Of a DNA stretch of 64,000 bases, positions 8,677 through 18,252 are shown piece after piece. How positions within the stretch are numbered: position 1 is the stretch's first letter; every line of letters starts with the position of its first letter. The notes under the pieces are model-generated. The model worked only from the letters and a program-made list of their open reading frames with translations, made no database searches and was not told the DNA's origin. The DNA comes from Loktanella sp. S4079 (GTDB taxonomy: Bacteria; Pseudomonadota; Alphaproteobacteria; Rhodobacterales; Rhodobacteraceae). Location: assembly GCF_000967725.1 (NCBI RefSeq), contig NZ_JXYE01000003.1:372001-436000 (forward strand). Reading direction: 5' to 3'. Both the position numbers and the translations under genes were made by a program.

Positions 8677-10192
8677 GGGGCGGCGGCATATCTCTTGGGT
8701 GGCAGGCCTTGTGACTGCGCTCTGCGGCGTTGGGGCAACCATGTCCCACGCCCAGAACATGCAAGGCTATACCGCCCTGCGCGAGCAAGTCGCAGGTGTC
8801 TATGCTGAATTGCAAGACCAAGTGCCGACCATCCGCACCCCAGCGGATCTGACGGACAGTGCACAGGCGCTGAACGTTGATCAAAGCAATCTACAGCAAA
8901 AGTTGGCGCATAGCCGCCCAGAAATGCAGGCTGGCACGCTTGATCTAATCGATCTGCGTCTCGCACTGGTTCAGATTTCATTCGCGGTCGGCAGCAACGA
9001 TCAGATTACTATCGTGCGCGCCCAGCCCGAAGACCAACCCAAGGTGATCGCTATTCAAGACGGCGCAGTTGATCTGAGCCAAATTCGCGACTGGATTGCG
9101 ACACAGCCCAACCCAGAAACGCTGCTGTCTGGCGATACGCTTCGTACCCCGATTATCGTTTTACAGGACGCACGCCTGACAATTGAGCCGGGCGAAAACA
9201 TCATGCTAAGCCGCCCCGACGGCGCCTTTATCGCCAATTTAGGCGAAATGATTGTCGATGGCGCGGCCTTTACGGTGACCGGCGACGAACATCCACAATC
9301 ACCAAATTTCGTGCCATTCCTGACGACAGCCGGAACGGGCATGGCCCAAATTTCCAATAGCCTGTTCGAAGGGCTCGGCTTTGGCGACACGGCCGCTTTT
9401 TCGGGTGTTTCGATCATCAACCGCGGGCTGTATGCGGCGATCGGTGACTCGTACTTGGTTCAAAACGTCATGCGTGACGTCCGCAAAGTGACCTTTGACA
9501 GCACCGAAAACACTGTCATCAAAGGCAACGTCTTTGTCGGCGAGCGCGCAGGAACAGTCGAACTGCGTCACGCACAAAACGCACGTATCATCGCGAACAT
9601 CTTTGCCGATAGCGCACGCGGCAGCGCGCTGCGGATCACTGATGGATCAACGGGTACGACACTTAATCGTAATGTTGTTCTTAACAGCACCAGCAACGGC
9701 ATCACTGTTAACCACGCGAGCAGCAATACGATCATTTCAGACAACATCATCTGGAAGAGCGCAGGCGGAGGGCTGTCGATCACAGGTTCAGACTGCGTTT
9801 ACGTGGCCAACAACATCGCAATTGATAACCGTCGCAAGGGTATCGAACTGCGCACCAGCCACAGCTCCGAAGTGATTGGTAACCATCTGCTTGGTAACCA
9901 AAGCGCAGGTCTGTTCATTGGCGACCAACCCATCGGTAGCCATACGGCAATTAGCGACAATATTTTCGTTGGCAATCGCATTGGGTTGTCATCTGCATCG
10001 GCCCACCGGCTGACGTTGCATGGCAACAACTTTTCGAACCAATTCCCACGGTTCTTGGACGGGGATCTGGCGTCGCAAAGCCACAAGATCGTCGCCGACC
10101 TGCGCGGTGAAGAGGATATCGACCTGACGGCTGGCGGTATCCAGATGTTCGCCACCGCCCCTGTCACATGCACATTTAAATTGGATAGCTGA
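8669..10192 (+). CDS. algG: AlgG-like periplasmic beta-helix protein lacking the epimerase catalytic motif
   Basis: Signal peptide (about 1-28, ending SHA-Q), an N-terminal helical domain (about 30-130), then a right-handed beta-helix (about 150-450). Homology to AlgG mannuronan C5-epimerase is visible in FVPFLTTAGTGMAQISNSLF and NTVIKGNVF. In AlgG the next strand holds the catalytic DPHD; here residues 298-301 read ELRH, so the family's active-site residues are missing. AlgG is also a structural part of the secretion complex that shields the polymer from AlgL, and that role may be what remains. The ATG overlaps the algA stop by 8 nt, implying translational coupling. Gene identity is firm; loss of epimerisation is inferred. 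Confidence 0.85.
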   Translation: MPKGRRHISWVAGLVTALCGVGATMSHAQNMQGYTALREQVAGVYAELQDQVPTIRTPADLTDSAQALNVDQSNLQQKLAHSRPEMQAGTLDLIDLRLALVQISFAVGSNDQITIVRAQPEDQPKVIAIQDGAVDLSQIRDWIATQPNPETLLSGDTLRTPIIVLQDARLTIEPGENIMLSRPDGAFIANLGEMIVDGAAFTVTGDEHPQSPNFVPFLTTAGTGMAQISNSLFEGLGFGDTAAFSGVSIINRGLYAAIGDSYLVQNVMRDVRKVTFDSTENTVIKGNVFVGERAGTVELRHAQNARIIANIFADSARGSALRITDGSTGTTLNRNVVLNSTSNGITVNHASSNTIISDNIIWKSAGGGLSITGSDCVYVANNIAIDNRRKGIELRTSHSSEVIGNHLLGNQSAGLFIGDQPIGSHTAISDNIFVGNRIGLSSASAHRLTLHGNNFSNQFPRFLDGDLASQSHKIVADLRGEEDIDLTAGGIQMFATAPVTCTFKLDS

Positions 10193-10195
10193 GCA

Positions 10196-11641
10196 ATGGT
10201 ATTCTCGTCAGAATCATTCCTGTTCCTGTTTTTGCCAGTGTTCTTGTTGGTCTATTACGCCACGCCAGAGCGGCTGAAATCATATGCAATCCTTGCTGGT
10301 TCATATGTGTTCTACGCGTGGTGGCGCGTCGATTTTCTGGGTCTTTTGTTCCTTACGACGGCATTTGCCTACGTGATTGGACAAAAAGTATCAAAACACC
10401 GAGGCACTTCACGTGGCCGGGCCTATCTGATCATCGGGGTCGTGGGATGTTTGGGCGTTCTTGGCATCTTTAAATACCTGAACTTCTTTATCGACAGTTT
10501 TGCTGCGTTGGCTGGAACCGATGCTGCGGGGCTCGGCATCCATTGGCGGTTGATCCTACCCATCGGGATTTCATTCTATGTGTTTCAGGCCCTTAGCTAT
10601 CTGATCGACGTGCATCGCGGTGACGCAACGGCCGATGCGCCCTTCATCGACTTTGCGGCCTTTATCGCGCTATTCCCACAGCTGATCGCTGGCCCCATTC
10701 TGCGTTACAAAGACCTCGAGGATCAGTTCCGCGAACGCACCCACTCTGTAGAAATGTTCAGCGATGGGTTTGCCCGGTTCATCATTGGCTTGGCCAAGAA
10801 AGTAATCCTCGCTGACGCTGTTGCCCCCCTAGCTGATCTGGCCTTTGCAACTGAAAATCCAGGTATGGCGCTCGCTTGGGCGGGGGCAGCTGCCTATATG
10901 CTCCAGCTTTATTTCGACTTCTCTGGCTATAGCGATATGGCGATTGGCCTTGGCAAGATGATGGGGTTCAATTTTCTCGAGAACTTCCGCTTTCCATACA
11001 TCAGCCGATCCATCACCGAGTTCTGGCGGCGCTGGCATATTTCGCTGTCGAACTGGCTACGCGACTATCTGTACATCTCGCTTGGCGGTAACCGCAAAGG
11101 CCCGACACGCACCTATTTCAACCTGATGACTGTCATGGTTCTGGGTGGGCTGTGGCACGGCGCGAACTGGACATTTGTTCTTTGGGGGTTCTGGCACGGC
11201 GGATTGCTAGCGACCGAACGCTTTGCAGGCTGGGATCGCAACGCCAAGAACCACTGGTTCGCGCTTCCCCTTACTCTCGTTCTGGTTCTGATCGGTTGGG
11301 TCATGTTCCGCGCGGCTTATGTTGGCGAAGCCTTTGAAATCTACAGCGGCATGATCGGCATGAACGGTATCTTTGGTGATCCAACTGTTTGGCACGCCAT
11401 GACCCGCGAAAGCCTTGTTCTGACGGCGCTGGCAGTTCTGGTTTGCTTTGCCGAACCACGCATCTGGGCGGCGATGGAAAATGCGCGCAACGGAACGGCA
11501 TCCATTGGTACAGACGGAACCGCTGTCGCGACATCTACATTGCAGGCCGTGCAAACGATTGCTGTTCTGCTGATTGGCACGGCGACAATCCTCAAGCTCG
11601 CCGAGCAGAGCTTTTCACCCTTCTTGTATTTCCAATTCTAG
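10196..11641 (+). CDS. algI: Membrane-bound O-acetyltransferase AlgI
   Basis: MBOAT-family integral membrane protein (481 residues, about ten hydrophobic segments) that passes acetyl groups across the inner membrane to the periplasmic acetyltransferases. FWRRWHISLSNWLRDYLYI and LGGLWHGANWTFVLWGFWHG are the MBOAT hallmarks; the second contains the conserved catalytic His321. AYMLQLYFDFSGYSDMAIG is also typical. It begins 3 nt after algG. AlgI homologues also serve other acylated polymers (D-alanylation, acetylated cellulose), but the flanking genes fix the alginate assignment. Confidence 0.94.
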   Translation: MVFSSESFLFLFLPVFLLVYYATPERLKSYAILAGSYVFYAWWRVDFLGLLFLTTAFAYVIGQKVSKHRGTSRGRAYLIIGVVGCLGVLGIFKYLNFFIDSFAALAGTDAAGLGIHWRLILPIGISFYVFQALSYLIDVHRGDATADAPFIDFAAFIALFPQLIAGPILRYKDLEDQFRERTHSVEMFSDGFARFIIGLAKKVILADAVAPLADLAFATENPGMALAWAGAAAYMLQLYFDFSGYSDMAIGLGKMMGFNFLENFRFPYISRSITEFWRRWHISLSNWLRDYLYISLGGNRKGPTRTYFNLMTVMVLGGLWHGANWTFVLWGFWHGGLLATERFAGWDRNAKNHWFALPLTLVLVLIGWVMFRAAYVGEAFEIYSGMIGMNGIFGDPTVWHAMTRESLVLTALAVLVCFAEPRIWAAMENARNGTASIGTDGTAVATSTLQAVQTIAVLLIGTATILKLAEQSFSPFLYFQF

Positions 11642-11654
11642 GCGGAGACCCGGC

Positions 11655-12740
11655 ATGTTTATCAACACCGCATTGAAACTCGCTGCACCTGTCGCCTTTT
11701 TTGGATACGCAGCCTTTGCTAATCTGGCGCTGTTCCAAGGTGACGTCGAAGGCCCCAAGCTCGAGGGGATCGTCCAAGGTGAATTTACCCAAGAGGTCGA
11801 TACGCTGTATCGTGCCAACCTGCCGCACCGTGATGTCGCTGTCGGCTGGGTCGGCGCTGCCCGTTATGTTTTGCTGAACGAAGGACGCGATGGCGTTGTT
11901 CCCGGTGAAAAGGGTTGGCTCTTCAGCGCCGAGGAATTTCGGAACCAAGATCGTGAAGCGATTGGTTTTGACGCGACACTTGCGTGGATGACCGAAGTCC
12001 AAAACACCCTTAGCGCAATGGGCACTGAGCTAGTGATCGTCCCACTACCTGCCAAGCTAGAGATCGCGCAGGCCCACAGTGGCGACGCGGACCAAGCCCA
12101 GCGCATGATTGAAACCTATGATATGTTCACTGCTGCGCTGACAGCGAACGGATTTGCGATGGTGGACACGCGTGACGCGCTCGCCTCTGCGCCAGATGCA
12201 TTTTTCAAGACTGACACCCACTGGACAACCCAAGGTGCCCAAGCCGTCGCGCAAGCCGTGGCAGATTCAGGCGTCATCGCACCGGGCGAGGAAGCATTCA
12301 CCGTTACCCCAGTTGATCCCGTGACCTTCACAGGCGACCTCGTGTCCTTTGTCACGTCAGAGACCCTCGCGCCGACTGTAGGTCTGACGCAGGAAACGGT
12401 CGAACCCTATATCGCCGACCTGAATGACACAGGCGCTGACCTTGGAGGGATTGATCTGTTTGGCAATGACGGCCCGATGCCGATCACATTGGTCGGCACC
12501 AGCTATTCTGCCAACCCAAACTGGAGCTTTGTCGAAGCCCTCAAAATTTCGCTAAGTCATGATGTTTTGAACTACGCCAAAGAGGGGCAAGGCCCGGTCG
12601 CCCCAATGCATGAATACCTCGAGGCGCTGGACCCAGCGGAAGCACCGCCTGTTGTGATCTGGGAATTCCCTGTGCGCTACCTCAGCGATCCATCGCTGTT
12701 GGATAGCCTTTCTGCAACGGTCGGAGGCGACAATGTTTAG
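11655..12740 (+). CDS. algJ: AlgJ-like SGNH acetyltransferase, membrane-anchored
   Basis: Periplasmic SGNH-hydrolase-like O-acetylation protein. An uncleaved signal anchor (about 7-27) is followed by the SGNH fold: FFKTDTHW supplies Asp187 and His189, and LVGTSYSANPNW supplies the nucleophile serine region (281-285). The C-terminal carbohydrate-binding module of AlgX is absent, which favours AlgJ. Length 361, near the usual 390. ATG at 11655 follows GGCGGAG and lies 13 nt after algI; a longer in-frame start overlapping algI is unlikely. The 3' end overlaps the next gene by 8 nt. Confidence 0.88.
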   Translation: MFINTALKLAAPVAFFGYAAFANLALFQGDVEGPKLEGIVQGEFTQEVDTLYRANLPHRDVAVGWVGAARYVLLNEGRDGVVPGEKGWLFSAEEFRNQDREAIGFDATLAWMTEVQNTLSAMGTELVIVPLPAKLEIAQAHSGDADQAQRMIETYDMFTAALTANGFAMVDTRDALASAPDAFFKTDTHWTTQGAQAVAQAVADSGVIAPGEEAFTVTPVDPVTFTGDLVSFVTSETLAPTVGLTQETVEPYIADLNDTGADLGGIDLFGNDGPMPITLVGTSYSANPNWSFVEALKISLSHDVLNYAKEGQGPVAPMHEYLEALDPAEAPPVVIWEFPVRYLSDPSLLDSLSATVGGDNV

Positions 12741-13488
12741 GTTCGCGGCAATCCTTACCATTGGTTTAGCGACACCTCTTGCCGCGCAAAATGCGCAAAC
12801 CGAGGTAGAGCCAAGCCGCATCACGGTCAAAATGATGCCGGGGATCACGTCGTCGGCGCAGTTGCCGACGCCTGCGCTGGTCAATGCGCGCAAGGCTCTT
12901 ACACAGGGGCAGTCGATCTATACGTCACAGATGCGCCAAATCGCAGATCTTGGCGACGGTTTCGCCGCATTCAAATTCGCCGAATGGTTGGCAGCGGCTG
13001 AAAATGCGCAGCAGTCCGATATTGCGCATTACTATGGGATGGCCGCAGCGACAGGTCGGCTCGCCGCATTCAATCGGCTGGTTGAAACGCTCGACCACAT
13101 GGAACCCGCAGACCTACCGCGCGCGCGCAGTAATGTGCTCGAAGGGATCATCTTTGCCTATGCGCGTGCGGGTAACAGCCGCGCTGTCGATGCTGTGATC
13201 CGATACCACAGATCGCAGCGCCCGTTTGGCAGATTGGACAGTGAAATCGAAACCCTATTGCGTGAATCGCACGGCGAAACGGCTGCGTCCATTGCGCTGC
13301 ACCTCGCCTTGACCATTCTGCAAAGCCCGACCCAAACGCCAAATGAGCTAGAGCGCGCCGAAGCTTACCTCGAAATCGCCGCCACATCGGAATCCTTGGA
13401 AACACAATTGGTCGCCGCGAACTTGGCTCCAATGCTTGAACAGGCGCTTGCAGCACAACCCACCCTACCGTCGGAGGCCACGCAATAA
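12733..13488 (+). CDS. Small periplasmic helical-repeat protein of the alginate-type operon
   Basis: 251 residues: a short signal peptide (about 1-19, ending PLAAQ) and then an all-helical protein rich in Ala, Glu and Leu with weak TPR/Sel1-like pairing (KFAEWLAAAENAQQSDIAHY, YYGMAAATGRLAAF). I recognise no named family. It sits between algJ and algX, overlapping the former by 8 nt and the latter by 1 nt, so it is surely co-translated with them. A scaffold role in the periplasmic modification complex, perhaps taking part of AlgK's function, is a guess from position and fold. Confidence 0.8.
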   Translation: MFRFAAILTIGLATPLAAQNAQTEVEPSRITVKMMPGITSSAQLPTPALVNARKALTQGQSIYTSQMRQIADLGDGFAAFKFAEWLAAAENAQQSDIAHYYGMAAATGRLAAFNRLVETLDHMEPADLPRARSNVLEGIIFAYARAGNSRAVDAVIRYHRSQRPFGRLDSEIETLLRESHGETAASIALHLALTILQSPTQTPNELERAEAYLEIAATSESLETQLVAANLAPMLEQALAAQPTLPSEATQ

Positions 13489-14840
13489 TGCTGAGATACA
13501 AATCCCTCGAACCGCTCAAGCGATTGGTCCCTGCAGCGGTATCGCTGATCGCCCTGTCAACGACGGGCGCATACGCTGAAAACAATTTTGACTGTTTCGG
13601 CCTCGCGACAGACCGCGACTTGCCAACCGTCGAAGGCAAAGACGGCGTGTTCTTTCGGATCAAGACCGATCTGCGCCTGAACCATCCGTTTTCAGACCAA
13701 AGCATCGAACACATTGCAGAGCTATCGCGCGCCCTGGCCGAGAACGGCACCACACTGATCTTTGTGCCTATTCCCACCAAAAGCGTCACAATGCCAGACT
13801 ATTTGCCCCCCGAAGCCGCGCTATACGGGTTTGATCTGGATATTGCGATCGCTGTACATGACGACATTCTTGATCGGCTGAACGCGGCAGGCGTAGCCAC
13901 TGTCGACGCGCGCGAGGCAATGCTCGAAACCGAAGATGGTGATCTGCCTTTCTTTCGGTCAGATTTTCACTGGTCCGCATCCGGAGCCCGCGAAACAGCC
14001 CGCGCGATCGGCGACTTGATTCAAAAGCTACCTGCCTACGCTGATCTTGATCAAACAGAGTTTGAAACCACCCCCCTTGGCGTTGACATTGCCTTTTCGG
14101 GGATGCGTCGCCAACTGCAAGAGAACTGCCTGAAAACACTGCCCGAAGCGGAAACCATGACCTATGAAACCCATGCGGTCGAAACGCTTGATCTGGGCGA
14201 AGGCGGGCTCGATCTGTTTGGCGACGAAGAAATCACCACACAAGTCGCTCTATTGGGCACCTCGTTTTCAGACAATGAAGTCAACAATTTCGACGGGTTT
14301 CTTGCAGAGTATTCAAACCTTGAGGTCGTCAATTACGCGCTGACCGGTGGCAACCAATTTGGCGCGATGACGTCTTATCTGACGTCGACAGAGTTTCAGG
14401 AAACCCGCCCGCGGTTTCTGGTTTGGGAAAACCCAGTCTACACCAATCTCGCGCAATATGGCGATCAGCCGATGCGCGAACTCATTGCTGCAGCAGGTCA
14501 GACCTGCACGGTCCCTCTTGAGGGGCAAATGGACGAGGACAATCAGGTCATCAGTATTGATCTGACATCCTATGATCTTGGTCCTGACGATACCATTTTT
14601 CTGGATATTCACCGGCTTGCCGGAACGAGCGCGAATTTTCTGTTTCACTCAAATGACGGTTTGAAACGGAATAAAACAATCGAACGAGGCGAGCGTCTAA
14701 GCCGGACCGGCCGCTTTTATATGCCGTTGTCGGGCCTTTGGGCCGATGGCGCTGCTTCGGTCGATATATCTACGTCGGGTCCCTTTAGCACTCAGCCCAG
14801 CGTATTTGCCTGTACCACTCAATCAAAGGAAGAAATATGA
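13488..14840 (+). CDS. algX: AlgX-like alginate O-acetyltransferase with C-terminal carbohydrate-binding module
   Basis: Terminal acetyltransferase that puts acetyl groups on the polymer in the periplasm. Signal peptide about 1-30, SGNH domain about 35-325 with FFRSDFHW (Asp159, His161) and LLGTSFSDN (257-263, nucleophile Ser), then a beta-rich C-terminal module (about 338-450) corresponding to the AlgX carbohydrate-binding domain. Length 450 against about 474. A Cys36-Cys214 and a Cys340-Cys446 pair could form disulfides (pairing inferred). Start ATG overlaps the preceding stop by 1 nt (TAATG), and its end overlaps algF by 4 nt. Confidence 0.88.
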   Translation: MLRYKSLEPLKRLVPAAVSLIALSTTGAYAENNFDCFGLATDRDLPTVEGKDGVFFRIKTDLRLNHPFSDQSIEHIAELSRALAENGTTLIFVPIPTKSVTMPDYLPPEAALYGFDLDIAIAVHDDILDRLNAAGVATVDAREAMLETEDGDLPFFRSDFHWSASGARETARAIGDLIQKLPAYADLDQTEFETTPLGVDIAFSGMRRQLQENCLKTLPEAETMTYETHAVETLDLGEGGLDLFGDEEITTQVALLGTSFSDNEVNNFDGFLAEYSNLEVVNYALTGGNQFGAMTSYLTSTEFQETRPRFLVWENPVYTNLAQYGDQPMRELIAAAGQTCTVPLEGQMDEDNQVISIDLTSYDLGPDDTIFLDIHRLAGTSANFLFHSNDGLKRNKTIERGERLSRTGRFYMPLSGLWADGAASVDISTSGPFSTQPSVFACTTQSKEEI

Positions 14841-15457
14841 AACGTCCATTCATAGCCGCCATTGCGGCAGTTCTTACGCAGGTGAGCCCCTCCTTGGCCG
14901 ATGATGGCCTGTATCAGGACGTGGCAGACCCCAACTCCAGCTTTGTCCGGGTTCTTGCGCCGGGGCAGACCGTTGCCTCTATCGACGGCGAAAGCGTCCG
15001 TGACATCAGTTCTGGCGTGTCTGATTACGTAAATGTCATGCCCGGCGAAATTGACGTCGTCTTGCCATCTGGCACAGGTGTCGTCGAAGTAAGCCCGAGC
15101 ACCTATTACACTGTACTGTTTACCGAAGACGGCCAAACCGAAGTTATCACAGATGACATCACAAACAGCCCGTCCAAAGCAGACATTTCGGTTTATAACC
15201 TAACAGACACCGCTGGCGTCGAAGTATTCGTTCCTCAAGCAAATGCTGTGGCTCTGGAGGGGATCGAAGCGATGCAAGGCCAATCCATCGCGATCAAAGC
15301 GCCCCTAACGCTTGACTTTGAACTGCGCGCTGAAGGCGAGGTTCTGGCCACAGTTTCAGATGTCGATTTGATCCGTAACGCGGGTGTCTCGATTGTGCTG
15401 CTTCAGGCAGACGACGGGTATTCCGCATTCGCGACCGCGAATTCCTACCTCAAATAA
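14837..15457 (+). CDS. algF: AlgF-like periplasmic acetylation adaptor
   Basis: 206 residues with a cleavable signal peptide (about 1-21, ending SLA-DD) and two beta-sandwich-like halves. DDGLYQDVADPNSSFVRVL resembles the start of mature Pseudomonas AlgF, the adaptor linking AlgJ and AlgX during O-acetylation. It has no catalytic motif, as expected. It overlaps algX by ATGA and is 23 nt from the AlgK-like gene. Family identity rests on the N terminus, size and neighbours. Confidence 0.83.
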   Translation: MKRPFIAAIAAVLTQVSPSLADDGLYQDVADPNSSFVRVLAPGQTVASIDGESVRDISSGVSDYVNVMPGEIDVVLPSGTGVVEVSPSTYYTVLFTEDGQTEVITDDITNSPSKADISVYNLTDTAGVEVFVPQANAVALEGIEAMQGQSIAIKAPLTLDFELRAEGEVLATVSDVDLIRNAGVSIVLLQADDGYSAFATANSYLK

Positions 15458-15480
15458 GGTCGTTTCACAGGAGTAAACAC

Positions 15481-18252
15481 ATGTTCGGTTTCGTTCATTC
15501 GCCAAAACAACACTGGTCAGCGATCCTTTCGGTGCTTGCCCTGTCAGTCGCGCCTATCGCAACATATGCCCAAGAGGCGAGCACAGCTGTGCTCGACCTC
15601 GAATTCCTGCCACCAGACATCAAGCCTTCGCGCATCTGTGTGCCCCGCGCGCCGGACGCAGATACTATCGCCGCTTGGGAAAACTGGGATGGGCAGGCGC
15701 TGCCAAATATTGATCCAACGCTGATCAAGCGCGACATCAACCGGCTCCAACAGATCAACGCGCCCTATTGGCTCGATACGATTGAATTGATGATTACGCG
15801 GCTTGCGGAATCAAACGATGGCTATGCTGGAAACAACACGCTGATGGCGCGTATCTCGGCAATGATCGCCGCGGGAGCGTTCGAAGAACTGCGGAGCCAA
15901 CAGCTCGTTGCGCAATTGGCTGCGAACGAAGAACTCCTTTCACCCCGGCTCAAGAACGCGCTGTCAGGATATTACCGCGACGGTATCGGCGTGGACCGGG
16001 ATATCGACCGCGCCAATGCGCTGCTGGTCGATGCAGGTTATTCTGGAAACGCTGATGCGCTCTTGGCACTGACCCGCCTAGAGCTCTCTGGAAATGGGAT
16101 CGAAGGTTGGGATGTCGCCCCTGAACTGGCTGTCACGATGGCCTTTGGGTCGTTGGTCGGCGAGTTGGACACTTCTATTTGCGACCGCGTTGCGCGGATT
16201 GCCCGTGAATACAATAGCGGTGAAATCGTCAAACAAAGTCCGCAACTCGCGCATGACTGGTTCCGCTTTGCCGCTGATTTGGGCGATTCAAACTCGGCTT
16301 GGAAAGTCGTCGAATACCACATGCTGGCGGAGAACTTTGAAAAAGATAACGACGTCTTACTGCAATACCTCCAGCAAGCTGCCAACGCGCAACTCCCCTA
16401 CGCGCAGATCGCCTTGGGACGGGTTTATGAAACTGGGGCGCTCGTCGAGCAGGACCTTGATCGCGCGCTTCAGCTATTCCGCGCCGCCGCCAAAGAGGGC
16501 GGTCGCCCCGGCCTGACCCGCCTTGCGCTATTTCTAGAGGCCCACGGTGACCGCTACCCGGGCACCTACGCCGAGGGTATGGATGCCCTGCACAAGTTGT
16601 CCGAACTTCCTGACGCGGCTGGCTGGGTGTTTTCGCGATTGGCTGACGACACCTATGAACGCCTAGGGCGCTGGGGTGGCGATGCACAGGCGCTGGAATA
16701 TCTCGAACGCGCGGCCGAACTGGGCGATATGGATGGATCCATTGAGCTTGCACAAGCATTGATCGCCCAGCGCGACAATGAACAAGACTTCGAACGCGCC
16801 GTTGATCTGCTGTCTTATTCGGTGACAGCACTGGGCGGCGGGACCCCTGCAAAGCTGTTGCATGGCGCCTTCATGTGCCAAGCAACAGACAGCCCCCGCG
16901 TCGAAGAAGCGCTCTACTGGAAAGAAGTTGAGCTGGCGACTGGCACAGCTAACCTTGAACTTTCTGCACATGAATTGATCGCACTGACACCCCAAAACGA
17001 TCCGCTCACCATTGCGTCGATCCAGTCACAGGCGCTTTATGGTCGTCCGCAAGCATTGGCTAGTTACCGCAAATTCCTTGAAAGCGCGCCTAGCACGACA
17101 CCAGAACTGGTCGACTTTTGGCGCGACTATTCCAACCAATACACCAGCGTGCTCGAAGCATTGGCAGAACTCGAATTCGAACTAGCCCAAAGCCCATCTG
17201 AACGCATCGTTGCCTTTAACTTGCTACGCCAAGAATACAAAAATTCTGGTGCCCCTGCCGCGCTTTCACTGGCAGAGGCGATGATCAGCTACCAAAATGA
17301 TGCATCGTTCAGCATTGGCGAAATCCGCGCGCTGCTCGAAGTGCCTGCATACGCTGGCCAGGGTGCAGCGATGGAACTCTTGGCTGCATTAGGGACCGAA
17401 CCAAATGCTGCGCGTCTGATTTATGAACAATTCGCACCAGTTATCGACACTAATGGCGACTTTAACGCCCTTGTCTTTGCGATCCCGCATCTGGACGTGG
17501 ATGACCGCGCGGCATACCTATCGCGGGCTGCGGGTATCATTCCGTGCGACTACAAAAATGTCATGGCAATGGCGAATGTGAACCTCGAGATTGGCGACAT
17601 CGACCAAGCGCTACATTGGATGGGCATTGCTGAATATCTGCTGGATGATAATCCTTGGACGATGGTCGACCTCGCGCGTGCCGAACTCGACGTGCGCGGC
17701 GCAGAGGCCGCACCAAAAGCAATGGACCTGTTCGAACGCGCCGCCCAAATGGGTGACGAAAACGCCCCGCGCGGAGTCTTTGGGCTGCTCGTGAACGCCG
17801 ACGCTGAAACCTATGATCCTGATCGTGCCGCAGGGATGATCACCGAGGCAATGAGCGACCCCTCTCATGCATATCTCAACCGTTTCCTTGGCGTCTATCG
17901 TGGTGCCCCGGACCAAGCCAAAGCCGAAATCGAAGCCCGTCTTGATATGCCAGAGGTCTATCTGACTGCGGCGAACGCAGGAGATGTGTTCTCTATGCGG
18001 GCCTATGCGATGTTTTTGCGTGAAACAGCCGCAAACAACCAAGAACTGGCAACATCAACCGAATGGCTGCTGCGGGCTGCCGAAGGTGGCGACACAGCCG
18101 CGATGGCTGAACTGGGCTATGCCTTGGCCTTTGGCATCGGGACAGAGGCAGACCTAGATAGCGCTGTTTCTTGGCTCAAACGTGCTGCAGCGAACGGCTC
18201 TGAAAAGGCGGCGACAATTACCGCCCTTCTCAATCTCAGCGAGGACACCTAA
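15481..18252 (+). CDS. algK: Very large AlgK-like Sel1/TPR-repeat periplasmic protein
   Basis: 923 residues, about twice Pseudomonas AlgK (475). The signal peptide (about 1-30, ending TYA-QE) has no lipobox cysteine, whereas AlgK is an outer-membrane lipoprotein. Sel1-like repeats are spread along the chain: GYYRDGIGVDRDIDRANALL, ALGRVYETGALVEQDLDRAL, and near the C terminus MAELGYALAFGIGTEADLDS. AlgK joins the periplasmic modification complex to the AlgE porin; here no AlgE is encoded nearby, so this oversized scaffold may bridge more of the envelope. RBS CAGGAG precedes ATG 15481. The stop overlaps the next ATG by 1 nt. Assignment as AlgK is by repeat type and position, not by close sequence match. 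Confidence 0.72.
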   Translation: MFGFVHSPKQHWSAILSVLALSVAPIATYAQEASTAVLDLEFLPPDIKPSRICVPRAPDADTIAAWENWDGQALPNIDPTLIKRDINRLQQINAPYWLDTIELMITRLAESNDGYAGNNTLMARISAMIAAGAFEELRSQQLVAQLAANEELLSPRLKNALSGYYRDGIGVDRDIDRANALLVDAGYSGNADALLALTRLELSGNGIEGWDVAPELAVTMAFGSLVGELDTSICDRVARIAREYNSGEIVKQSPQLAHDWFRFAADLGDSNSAWKVVEYHMLAENFEKDNDVLLQYLQQAANAQLPYAQIALGRVYETGALVEQDLDRALQLFRAAAKEGGRPGLTRLALFLEAHGDRYPGTYAEGMDALHKLSELPDAAGWVFSRLADDTYERLGRWGGDAQALEYLERAAELGDMDGSIELAQALIAQRDNEQDFERAVDLLSYSVTALGGGTPAKLLHGAFMCQATDSPRVEEALYWKEVELATGTANLELSAHELIALTPQNDPLTIASIQSQALYGRPQALASYRKFLESAPSTTPELVDFWRDYSNQYTSVLEALAELEFELAQSPSERIVAFNLLRQEYKNSGAPAALSLAEAMISYQNDASFSIGEIRALLEVPAYAGQGAAMELLAALGTEPNAARLIYEQFAPVIDTNGDFNALVFAIPHLDVDDRAAYLSRAAGIIPCDYKNVMAMANVNLEIGDIDQALHWMGIAEYLLDDNPWTMVDLARAELDVRGAEAAPKAMDLFERAAQMGDENAPRGVFGLLVNADAETYDPDRAAGMITEAMSDPSHAYLNRFLGVYRGAPDQAKAEIEARLDMPEVYLTAANAGDVFSMRAYAMFLRETAANNQELATSTEWLLRAAEGGDTAAMAELGYALAFGIGTEADLDSAVSWLKRAAANGSEKAATITALLNLSEDT

